In this document: in pieces, positions 52,493 to 59,505 of the stretch
How the letters are laid out: the number at the start of each line of letters is the position of its first letter
Numbering within the stretch: the first letter of the stretch is position 1
Assembly (NCBI RefSeq): GCF_023016155.1
Contig: NZ_JALKBG010000006.1
Location: forward strand, 558,001-622,000
Reading direction: 5' to 3'
Origin: Aliiroseovarius sp. F20344
Lineage (GTDB): Bacteria; Pseudomonadota; Alphaproteobacteria; Rhodobacterales; Rhodobacteraceae
Length of the DNA: 64,000 bases
Notes under the pieces: generated by a model
Seen by the model: only the letters and a program-made list of their open reading frames with translations
Told to the model about the DNA's origin: nothing
Databases searched by the model: none
Translations under genes and position numbers: made by a program

Positions 52493-52520
52493 CGTCGCCT
52501 CCAGCTTGTGAAGTCAAGAA

Positions 52521-52536
52521 TTGCAACCGGTTGCAA
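52521..52536. promoter_or_regulatory. Perfect 16-bp palindrome, LacI-family-type operator
   Basis: TTGCAACCGGTTGCAA is fully self-complementary with the central CCGG and TTGCAA arms seen in LacI/GalR-family operators. It lies 28 bases before the desaturase start, in the spacer after gntR. No LacI gene is in the window. Confidence 0.6.
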
Positions 52537-52570
52537 AATTGTCAAGATGTGCGTTGGTCCGAGCTTGGTA

Positions 52571-53302
52571 CTAGTGTTTTTTCGCGCTTTTTGAGATGAA
52601 ACTCTTAGCAAGTTGAACCGTGTAGACCTCAAGGTCAGACAATACTTGCACTGACGCCGCTTGGTTTTGCCCCTCAATCGCGTCCGCCAACTGCGTATGC
52701 AGCCCGACAATCCGCTCCCGATCCCTCTGCGTATAGGTGATCATGTTCATCAAGGGCTGCATGGCCTCGACCGCGCCCGCAAGTTGGTAGGACAGCACTG
52801 GATTGCCCGCGCCATCGACCAGCGCGCGGTGGAAGGCCACATCTGACGCGCAGAAGGCTTCATCCGTCAGGCCGGGTTGGCTCTGGCGGTGGATCTCGGC
52901 GCGCATGGTGGCCAGTTGATCCGGCGTGCGGCGCTGGGCAGACAGGGGCGCGCAAGAGCGTTCCAGCGCGTATCGGGCCTCGCAGGCGGTCTCAAAGTCG
53001 ACGCTGTTCATGGACAGAAGCAGGGTCGAGGTGGTGATCTGCTGGTCATAGGCGTCTTCGAACGACATGCGGTTCACGAAGGCCCCGCCGGACGCGCCAC
53101 GTTGGGTGCGGATCAGGTTTTGTGCGGCCAAGCGCTTCAAAGCCTCGCGAACGGTGGACCGGCCCACATCAAACTTCTCGCACAATTCCGCCTCAGACGG
53201 CAGGCGTTGATCGACGATCAGGCTGCCCCCGATGATGGCGTCACGTATGGCCTCGGCGATCTGTGCTGACAGGTCTTTATTCTCGTCCAAATCTGTTTTC
53301 AC
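52571..53302 (-). CDS. GntR-family (FadR subfamily) regulator, probable DMSP operon regulator
   Basis: A 243-residue regulator. The winged-helix domain (about 1-75) has IAEAIRDAIIGGSLIVDQRLPSE and VGRSTVREALKRLAAQNLIRT; the helical FCD effector domain (about 90-235) has FCASDVAFHRALVDGAGNPVL and HTQLADAIEGQNQ. In Ruegeria pomeroyi a GntR gene lies directly before dmdA-acuI; here it lies divergent from the DUF2182-DUF1326-dmdA-acuI unit, with two matching palindromes between them. Start is GTG at 53302. A direct role in DMSP control is inferred. Confidence 0.88.
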   Translation of the reverse strand: MKTDLDENKDLSAQIAEAIRDAIIGGSLIVDQRLPSEAELCEKFDVGRSTVREALKRLAAQNLIRTQRGASGGAFVNRMSFEDAYDQQITTSTLLLSMNSVDFETACEARYALERSCAPLSAQRRTPDQLATMRAEIHRQSQPGLTDEAFCASDVAFHRALVDGAGNPVLSYQLAGAVEAMQPLMNMITYTQRDRERIVGLHTQLADAIEGQNQAASVQVLSDLEVYTVQLAKSFISKSAKKH

Positions 53303-53330
53303 GCCGCGTCACTTCCCTAATTTGCCGTAA

Positions 53331-53372
53331 TTGTCTGACAATTCATTTGCTCGATTGGCAATTGTCAGACAT
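53331..53372. promoter_or_regulatory. Paired GntR-type operator sites in the divergent dmd promoter
   Basis: Two 11-bp sites, TTGTCTGACAA (53331-53341) and TTGTCAGACAT (53362-53372), share the TTGTC-N-GACAA form of FadR/GntR-subfamily operators. Their starts are 31 bp apart, three helical turns, so dimers would lie on one face of the DNA. They sit between the regulator start (53302) and the DUF2182 start (53404). Confidence 0.7.
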
Positions 53373-53403
53373 TATCAATCTCGACTCGCAAGATGGAGGC
53401 AAC

Positions 53404-54183
53404 ATGTCGGTCACGTCAAGGATCAGAACGATGGGCGCGCCACATTGGCTGGCGTTGTTTGCTCTGATCCTTGTGGGATGGGTGCTTCTTTATGCGATGG
53501 CACTGCCGCCTGATGCGTTGGAGCTTTCGCGCATCTATGGCGCGGACTTCTGGCGGTCGCTCTGCGTGGTAGAGCCTGACAAGGCTGGCTTCGTGGGCCT
53601 GTTTGCCATGTGGGCGGTTATGTCTGCTGCCATGATGGCCCCAACTGCGCTGCCGACCTTTGCCACCTATGACGACCTGATCGCCTCGGGTGCCGGAAGC
53701 AAGCGGGGGTTCTTGGAACTGATTGCAGGCTATCTGGTCATCTGGCTGGGCTTTGCAGCCATCGCAGCCGCAGGGCAGCTTGTGCTGTTCCGGGTGGGAC
53801 TGTTGTCGCCGCTTGGCCAAAGCGTCTCGCCTTGGCTGACGGGCGCGCTGTTGATCGGGGCAGGGGCGTATCAATTCTCAAGCCTCAAAGACAGTTGCCT
53901 CAGCCAATGTCGCCAGCCAATGGCTTTCTTCATGCAATACTGGCGCGAGACCAGATGGAACGATGCAGCTCTTGGCCTGCGTTTAGGGGCAATCTGCCTT
54001 GGTTGCTGTTGGGCGCTGATGCTTTTGGGCTTCGTGGGCGGGGTAATGAACCTCGCCTTCATGGGGCTCGCCACTCTTATCATGATTTTTGAAAAACTGC
54101 CCGATCTCGGCCGCTATCTGACCCGCCCCTTGGGCTGGGCGCTGATCGCGGGCGGGATCGTGGCGCTTGTCCAGGGAGGATAA
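53404..54183 (+). CDS. DUF2182 family metal-associated membrane protein
   Basis: A 259-residue integral membrane protein with about seven hydrophobic segments. Family landmarks: MWAVMSAAMMAPTALPTFATYDDL, the Cys cluster SSLKDSCLSQCRQPMAFF, and LGAICLGCCWALMLLGFVGGVMNLAFM. The cysteine and methionine motifs suggest metal (perhaps copper) contact, in line with annotation of the family as a predicted metal-binding integral membrane protein; function is not established. ATG at 53404 has GGAGG three bases upstream of the codon spacer. The gene is followed after one base by the DUF1326 gene, and both lie between the regulator and dmdA. Confidence 0.83.
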   Translation: MSVTSRIRTMGAPHWLALFALILVGWVLLYAMALPPDALELSRIYGADFWRSLCVVEPDKAGFVGLFAMWAVMSAAMMAPTALPTFATYDDLIASGAGSKRGFLELIAGYLVIWLGFAAIAAAGQLVLFRVGLLSPLGQSVSPWLTGALLIGAGAYQFSSLKDSCLSQCRQPMAFFMQYWRETRWNDAALGLRLGAICLGCCWALMLLGFVGGVMNLAFMGLATLIMIFEKLPDLGRYLTRPLGWALIAGGIVALVQGG

Positions 54184-54184
54184 C

Positions 54185-54817
54185 ATGGACGGATCGCAAA
54201 TTGGCACGGTCGAATGGACCATCAAAGGGGAACTGATCCTCAACTGTAACTGCACGGTGTTCTGCCCTTGCGTGGTCAGTCTTGGGGATCACCCGCCGAC
54301 CGAAGGGTACTGCATGGGTTGGGCCGGCATCCGCATTGACAGCGGTCAGTATGGTGATGTGGATCTTGCGGGCCTGAACGTAGGCCTTCTGCTGGAAATT
54401 CCGGGCCGTATGGCGCGGGGCAACTGGAAAGCAGCCGCCTATATCGATGACCGTGCTTCGGACGAGGCATTTGAGGCGTTGTGCCACATCTTCACGGGCG
54501 CTGCAAAAGGCACCACGGGCCTGTTCAAAATGCTGGTCAGCGAGTTCCTTGGCGCCGAACGCGCACCCGTGTCGTTCGAAACCGAAGGCAACACCCGTCG
54601 TCTGATCGTCGGTAAAGCCATTCGCGGTTCGATCACTCCGGTGCCGGGCAAAGGCGGGGCCGAGCAGGTGATCACCAACACCAATTACTGGATGGGGCCG
54701 GACATCACCGTCGCCAAGGCCGACGAGGCCCGCGTACGCGCCTTTGGTCGCGTCTGGGATTTCGACGGCAAATCCGCTGAAATCTGCCAGATCGATTGGA
54801 AAGGCCCCGGTCGCTAA
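54185..54817 (+). CDS. DUF1326 family protein with CNCxxxCPC motif
   Basis: A 210-residue soluble protein. The diagnostic motif is near residue 23: LILNCNCTVFCPCVVSLGDHP, a cysteine cluster that looks metal- or cluster-binding. The rest is beta-rich (TEGYCMGWAGIRIDSGQYGDVDLAG; RGNWKAAAYIDDRA) and ends with WDFDGKSAEICQIDWKGPGR. The family is often next to DUF2182, as here (spacer of one base), and the pair is probably functional as a unit. It precedes dmdA by 32 bases in the same direction, so it is in the DMSP operon. No function is known. Confidence 0.83.
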   Translation: MDGSQIGTVEWTIKGELILNCNCTVFCPCVVSLGDHPPTEGYCMGWAGIRIDSGQYGDVDLAGLNVGLLLEIPGRMARGNWKAAAYIDDRASDEAFEALCHIFTGAAKGTTGLFKMLVSEFLGAERAPVSFETEGNTRRLIVGKAIRGSITPVPGKGGAEQVITNTNYWMGPDITVAKADEARVRAFGRVWDFDGKSAEICQIDWKGPGR

Positions 54818-54849
54818 CGCGGCCGGAGGACCCCACGGGAGCGCGACCC

Positions 54850-55950
54850 ATGGCTATGATCTCACCATCCCGCCGTTTGCGGCGTACCCCATTCTCAGAC
54901 GGCGTCGAAGCCGCTGGGGTTAAGGGCTACACGGTTTACAACCACATGCTGCTGCCGACCGTCTTTCGGTCGGTGGAAGAAGATTATGCTCATCTGAAGC
55001 GGGCCGTGCAGGTCTGGGATGTGTCTTGCGAACGTCAAGTCGAGGTGCGCGGACCAGATGCCGCCCGCCTGATCCAGATGCTCACCCCGCGTGATCTGTC
55101 AAAGATGCAGGACGGGCAGTGTTTCTATGTTCCCATGGTCGATGAGACCGGGGGGATGCTGAACGACCCGGTAGCTGTGAAACTGGACGAGGACCGGTTC
55201 TGGATCTCGATCGCGGACAGTGACCTGCTGTTTTGGGTGAAGGGACTGGCTTATGGGTTCCGGCTGGACGTTCTGGTTGATGAACCGGACGTCTCGCCCT
55301 TGGCCATTCAGGGGCCGTTATCGGATGAGCTGGCGGCGGCAGTCTTTGGCGACGCAGTGCGTGACATACGGTTCTTCCGGTATAAGCGGCTGAAGTTTCA
55401 GGGTCGCGATCTTGTGGTCGCGCGTTCAGGCTACTCCAAACAGGGTGGGTTCGAGATCTATGTCGAGGGGGCGGACATCGCGATGCCCCTGTGGAACGCG
55501 CTGATGGAAGCGGGCAAGCGTATGGACGTCTATGCGGGTTGTCCCAATGGGATTGAACGCGTCGAAGGCGGGCTTTTGTCTTACGGCAACGATATGACCC
55601 GCGAAAACACCCCGCACGAAGCCGGGTTGGGGCGGTTCTGTTCGACCGAAAGCGCGCTGGGCTGTGTGGGGCGTGATGCTCTGTTACGCGTGGCCAAGGA
55701 AGGCCCCGTTCAGCAAGTGCGCGCGATCGAGATACTGGGTGGCGTGCCACCCTGCGACCGGGCTTGGCCGCTTATGGATGGGGATCGGCAGGTGGGGCAG
55801 GTGACCTCGGCCGCCAATTCACCTGACTTTAACACCGGTGTCGGCATCGGCATGGTGCGCATGACCCATTGGGACACGGGTACCGAGCTTGATGTGATGA
55901 CGCCTGACGGACCGCGTGCTGCGACCGTCTATGACACTTTCTGGATTTGA
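54850..55950 (+). CDS. dmdA: DMSP demethylase DmdA
   Basis: A 366-residue GcvT-fold enzyme that moves a methyl group from dimethylsulfoniopropionate to tetrahydrofolate, giving methylmercaptopropionate. The text ISPSRRLRRTPFSDGVEAAGVKGYTVYN (start), VWDVSCERQVEVRGPDA, RSGYSKQGGFEIYVEG and GLLSYGNDMTRENTPHEAGLG is that of DmdA rather than the glycine-cleavage T protein, and the immediately following acuI supports this. ATG at 54850 with GGGAG upstream gives the family length. Operon order: DUF2182-DUF1326-dmdA-acuI-CdiI-like. Confidence 0.93.
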   Translation: MAMISPSRRLRRTPFSDGVEAAGVKGYTVYNHMLLPTVFRSVEEDYAHLKRAVQVWDVSCERQVEVRGPDAARLIQMLTPRDLSKMQDGQCFYVPMVDETGGMLNDPVAVKLDEDRFWISIADSDLLFWVKGLAYGFRLDVLVDEPDVSPLAIQGPLSDELAAAVFGDAVRDIRFFRYKRLKFQGRDLVVARSGYSKQGGFEIYVEGADIAMPLWNALMEAGKRMDVYAGCPNGIERVEGGLLSYGNDMTRENTPHEAGLGRFCSTESALGCVGRDALLRVAKEGPVQQVRAIEILGGVPPCDRAWPLMDGDRQVGQVTSAANSPDFNTGVGIGMVRMTHWDTGTELDVMTPDGPRAATVYDTFWI

Positions 55951-55960
55951 GGAGACGACA

Positions 55961-56953
55961 ATGTTCAAAGCATTGATGATGGAGCAAAACGACGAAGGGT
56001 TGGCATCCGCGTCGATCAAGGAAATCGATACCGATGCGCTGCCCGAGGGCAATGTGACCGTCGCCGTGGAATACTCCACCGTAAACTACAAAGACGGGCT
56101 GTGCCTGTCTGCCAAAGGCGGAGGACTTGTGCGCAACTATCCCCATGTTCCGGGCATCGATTATGCAGGCACGGTCGAGGCGTCGGATGACGATCGATAC
56201 AAGCCCGGCGACAAGGTCGTGCTGACCGGCTGGCGCGTGGGCGAGGTGTCTTGGGGTGGCTATGCCCAGAAGGCACGTATCTCGGCGGACAAGCTGGTAC
56301 CGCTGCCCGACGGTCTGACCACCCGTCAGGCGATGGCTGTGGGGACTGCGGGCTTCACCTCGATGTTGGCTGTCATGGCTCTGGAAGATCATGGACTGAA
56401 ACCGGGGCAGGGACCGGTGCTGGTCACCGGGGCTGCGGGTGGTGTTGGGTCGGTCGCGACCGCAATTCTGGCCAATCTGGGCTACGAGGTTGCAGGGGTG
56501 ACAGGACGTCCGGATCAAGCGGATTACCTGAAGTCCTTGGGTGCGACCACCATCGTGGCACGTGAAGAGCTGAACGAAACCACCAAACGTCCGCTTGAAG
56601 CGGAAACTTGGGCCGGTTGCGTGGATGCCGTAGGTGGCGACATGTTGGCGCGTGTTCTGGGACAGATGAAATATGGCGCGTCCGTATCAGCCGTGGGGCT
56701 GGCGGGCGGCGCTGGGCTGCCTGCAACGGTCATTCCATTCCTTCTGCGTGGTGTGAACCTTCTGGGTATTGATTCCGTCATGCAGCCTTACGACAACCGC
56801 GTGCGGGCGTGGCAACGCATTGCCAAGGATCTGCCGATGGACAAGCTAGAAGCCATGATCACCCCTGCGACACTGCAAGACCTTCCCGGACTGGGGGCAG
56901 ATATCCTAAAAGGGGGTGTCAAAGGTCGTGTTGTGGTGGATGTAAATGCCTAA
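55961..56953 (+). CDS. acuI: Acryloyl-CoA reductase AcuI (MDR family)
   Basis: A 330-residue NADPH-dependent reductase that turns toxic acryloyl-CoA from DMSP cleavage or from MMPA routes into propionyl-CoA. Landmarks: MFKALMMEQNDEG, VNYKDGLCLS, HVPGIDYAGTV, GWRVGEVSWGGYAQ and the Rossmann loop VTGAAGGVGSVATAIL; it lacks the zinc ligands of alcohol dehydrogenases, as AcuI does. GAGGAG precedes the ATG, ten bases after dmdA. dmdA-acuI is the arrangement described in Ruegeria pomeroyi. Confidence 0.95.
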   Translation: MFKALMMEQNDEGLASASIKEIDTDALPEGNVTVAVEYSTVNYKDGLCLSAKGGGLVRNYPHVPGIDYAGTVEASDDDRYKPGDKVVLTGWRVGEVSWGGYAQKARISADKLVPLPDGLTTRQAMAVGTAGFTSMLAVMALEDHGLKPGQGPVLVTGAAGGVGSVATAILANLGYEVAGVTGRPDQADYLKSLGATTIVAREELNETTKRPLEAETWAGCVDAVGGDMLARVLGQMKYGASVSAVGLAGGAGLPATVIPFLLRGVNLLGIDSVMQPYDNRVRAWQRIAKDLPMDKLEAMITPATLQDLPGLGADILKGGVKGRVVVDVNA

Positions 56954-57290
56954 ACAAGATGAGGGGCGCCTGATCGCGTCCCTCGCCAACAAAACGCTGG
57001 AAGAGATTGACGGGCAGCACTGGGGAACGCCTTGCTGCGCGTCCTACATCGAGGCGACATGCGCCTCGCTGCGCAAGAAACCCCTTGGACAATTCACCAC
57101 CGAAGACCTGCGCATCATGATCGCGCAGGATATCGGAGCAGAAGTGCTGAAGCCCTTCGCATTGGAAGTTCTGAGACAAGACCCACTCGCCGAGGGAGAT
57201 TACTACCCCGGGGACCTTCTGGAAGCCGCTACCAAACACTGGCCCGATGACGAGTTCCTTGCGGCTTTGGCTGCACGCCACGGCAAGTAA
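56946..57290 (+). CDS. CdiI-like contact-dependent inhibition immunity-family protein
   Basis: A 114-residue acidic protein matching the CdiI_2-type immunity family: TLEEIDGQHWGTP near the start, ATCASLRKKPLGQFTTEDLRIMI, and VLRQDPLAEGDYYPGDLLEA. Family members neutralise CdiA or similar toxin domains, though many are orphans. No CdiA, CdiB or toxin gene is in the window. Its start overlaps the acuI stop by eight bases, so it is translated with the DMSP operon; the reason is not clear. Family assignment is by pattern; whether it is a working immunity protein is open. Confidence 0.78.
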   Translation: MPKQDEGRLIASLANKTLEEIDGQHWGTPCCASYIEATCASLRKKPLGQFTTEDLRIMIAQDIGAEVLKPFALEVLRQDPLAEGDYYPGDLLEAATKHWPDDEFLAALAARHGK

Positions 57291-57297
57291 GTAAAGT

Positions 57298-57326
57298 GGC
57301 TCGAGCCGCGTGGGCTCGAGCCGTTT
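57298..57326. terminator. Bidirectional hairpin between CdiI-like and hsp20 genes
   Basis: GGCTCGAGCC (57298-57307) pairs with GGCTCGAGCC (57313-57322) with loop GCGTG; each arm is itself palindromic. It lies eight bases after the CdiI-like stop, between convergent genes. Confidence 0.7.
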
Positions 57327-57343
57327 CAATCGCCAGCTTCGCT

Positions 57344-57826
57344 TTAGCCAGCTTTGACTTCGACTTTGCGAGTTTTCTTCTGCTTGTCCGCCGGTTTTGG
57401 AACCGTGACCGTCAGAACGCCATTTTTGACATCGGCAACCACCTTGTCAGGATCGATATCGAACGGAAGCCGAGTGCTGCGCATGAACGAACCGGCACTT
57501 CTTTCAATGCGATGGAATGTTCGGCCATCCTCTTCGCCCTTTTCATCCTTCTCGGACTTTTTCTCGCCTTTAATAGTGATGCTGTCGCCGGTGATTTCAA
57601 CGTCGACATCGCTCATCTCGATCCCGGGAAGCTCGGCGGTGATGCATATCTCGCTGTCCGTTTCGCTGACATTTGTACGTATGGCGAAATTGCCACCACG
57701 CACCGGGATGCCGCTGTCGAAATCTTCAAACAACGTATCGACCTGTTTGCGAAGTGCATGAAACGGGCTGTCTTCGTTTTCGCCCCAATCGCCCCACATT
57801 TTGGGAAGCCATTCACGTTGGGTCAT
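57344..57826 (-). CDS. Hsp20/alpha-crystallin family small heat-shock protein
   Basis: A 160-residue small heat-shock protein. The alpha-crystallin domain (about 45-150) has VSETDSEICITAELPGIEMSD, ITIKGEKKSE, the FHRIERSAGSFMRSTRLPFDID block, and VKNGVLTVTVPKP near the end (GVLTVT signature). It holds unfolding proteins. AAAGGAGG precedes the ATG. A perfect FNR-type palindrome lies 65 bases upstream of the start, so oxygen-limited induction is possible; no heat-shock sigma-32 promoter is obvious. Confidence 0.93.
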   Translation of the reverse strand: MTQREWLPKMWGDWGENEDSPFHALRKQVDTLFEDFDSGIPVRGGNFAIRTNVSETDSEICITAELPGIEMSDVDVEITGDSITIKGEKKSEKDEKGEEDGRTFHRIERSAGSFMRSTRLPFDIDPDKVVADVKNGVLTVTVPKPADKQKKTRKVEVKAG

Positions 57827-57890
57827 CGTTTCCTCCTTTGAAGCAGTTGTTGTTAACGGTGAATATTATGCGCATGTCCCGGCCTGTTTC

Positions 57891-57906
57891 TTTGACGCGC
57901 GTCAAA
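57891..57906. promoter_or_regulatory. FNR/CRP-type palindrome upstream of hsp20
   Basis: TTTGACGCGCGTCAAA is fully self-complementary and contains TTGA-N6-TCAA, the form of FNR/FixK/Dnr boxes. Its centre is 72 bp before the hsp20 ATG and about 203 bp before the aminotransferase ATG; the hsp20 spacing fits activation at about -41. Confidence 0.5.
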
Positions 57907-58101
57907 CCCAGGGACACTAACGGCAAACTCAGACGACAGGGCTTGACGGCTCTTGTGCGTGCCGCTAGCCCGAAGAGGTCCCACTGTGGTGCGGACTGCC
58001 CGCGAGATCGAAAACTCGTTGGGCTGGCTGGAAGACCTGCCAGATCGAGGGTGCCCGATCTGACGGGCGCACTCCCAAAGACTGAAAGAAGGAGCCTTCT
58101 C

Positions 58102-59328
58102 ATGGCTGAACTGGATATCAATTGGGTACGGGCACAGTTTCCCGCGTTTTCCGAGCCATCATTACAGGGGCAAGCGTTTTTCGAGAACGCCGGCGGGTCC
58201 TACACCTGTAAACCAGTGATCGACCGGCTCACGCGTTATTACACGCAGCGCAAAGTACAGCCGTACGGGCCTTATGAGGCCTCGCGTCTGGCAGGCGAAG
58301 AAATGGACGAAGCGCGTGCGCGCCTGGCGGCCATGATGGGCGTAGCGACGGATGAGCTGAGCTTTGGTCCCTCGACCACGCAGAACACTTATGTTCTGGC
58401 GCAAGCTTTCCGTCAGTACCTGTCACAGGGCGATGCGATTGTCGTGACCAATCAAGATCACGAAGCAAATTCCGGCCCATGGCGGCGGCTTGCAGATGAA
58501 GGGTTCGAGGTTCGCGAATGGCAGATTGATCCCGACACGGGCCATCTGGACCCGGCGGATCTGGACACGCTTTTGGGCGACGGAAAGGTCAAGCTTGTCT
58601 GCTTCCCTCATTGCTCTAACGTGGTGGGCGAGATAAATGACGTTGCTGTAATCTGCGCCAAAGCTCGGTCCGCGGGGGCCTATACCTGCGTAGATGGGGT
58701 CAGCTACGCCCCACATGGATTTGTGAATGTCGATGCCTTAGGCGCTGATATTTATATGTTTTCTGCTTACAAAACCTATGGACCGCATCAGGGGGTCATG
58801 GTGATCCGTCGCGCGCTGGGCGACGCGCTGCCCAATCAGGGGCACTATTTCAACGCGGGAAGCCTTTACAAACGCTTTACGCCAGCGGGACCGGATCATG
58901 CTCAGATCGCGGCTTCGGCTGGGATGGCGGATTACATGGAGGCGCTGGCTGGTCACCACGGGATCACTGGCGATGCGGCTCAGCTGGCAGCCGGTGCGCA
59001 TGACTTGATGCGTGCGCACGAGGTCAATCTTTTGCAGCCATTGCTGGATTATGTAGCTGCCAAGAACTCGGTCCGTCTGCTTGGACCGGATCAAGCTGCG
59101 CAAAGGGCGCCGACCGTGGCGTTGGTCTCTGAACACACTGGGGGGGATCTGGCCCAAAAGCTGGCCCCAATGGGGATTATGTCGGGTGGGGGCGACTTCT
59201 ATGCCGTACGTGCGCTTGAGGCGCAGGGTATTGATCCAAACCATGGCGTGCTGCGTGTCAGCTTTACCCACTATACCTCGGCCGATGAGGTCACAAAGCT
59301 GATGGAAGCGCTGGATCAGGTGCTCTGA
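58102..59328 (+). CDS. Class V PLP-dependent aminotransferase / cysteine desulfurase-like
   Basis: A 408-residue fold-type I PLP enzyme. Landmarks: FFENAGGSYTCKPVIDRLTRYY, QDHEANSGPWRRLADEGFEV (the His stacking on PLP), VDGVSYAPHGFVNVDALGADIYMFSAYKTYGPHQGVM, where the Lys in SAYKTYG holds PLP. It resembles SufS/CsdA-like proteins, but the catalytic Cys loop of true cysteine desulfurases is not evident, so the substrate remains open. AAGGAG lies ten bases before the ATG. No suf or isc genes are adjacent. Confidence 0.85.
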   Translation: MAELDINWVRAQFPAFSEPSLQGQAFFENAGGSYTCKPVIDRLTRYYTQRKVQPYGPYEASRLAGEEMDEARARLAAMMGVATDELSFGPSTTQNTYVLAQAFRQYLSQGDAIVVTNQDHEANSGPWRRLADEGFEVREWQIDPDTGHLDPADLDTLLGDGKVKLVCFPHCSNVVGEINDVAVICAKARSAGAYTCVDGVSYAPHGFVNVDALGADIYMFSAYKTYGPHQGVMVIRRALGDALPNQGHYFNAGSLYKRFTPAGPDHAQIAASAGMADYMEALAGHHGITGDAAQLAAGAHDLMRAHEVNLLQPLLDYVAAKNSVRLLGPDQAAQRAPTVALVSEHTGGDLAQKLAPMGIMSGGGDFYAVRALEAQGIDPNHGVLRVSFTHYTSADEVTKLMEALDQVL

Positions 59329-59505
59329 TCCCTTTATTGCGACAACAATGCCGCAGCGGCGAGACAAGGCTTTCGCCGCTGCTTTTCATCCGGCAATACT
59401 GCACCTGCAAAGCAGTTTTCCGCATCTGCATAGCAGCTACCTTGCCAGCGCGGCCTAGCTCGACATAGCCTTTCACCAGATATGAACGTGTTTCTGGGGG
59501 GAGAC

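Noticed and set aside
54850-55950. Reading dmdA as the glycine-cleavage T protein gcvT
   Set aside because: The GNDMTRENTPHEAGLG region, the length and the adjacent acuI fit DmdA; no gcvH or gcvP is present.
56946-57290. A full contact-dependent inhibition system
   Set aside because: Only an immunity-family protein is present; no CdiA, CdiB or toxin domain is in the window.
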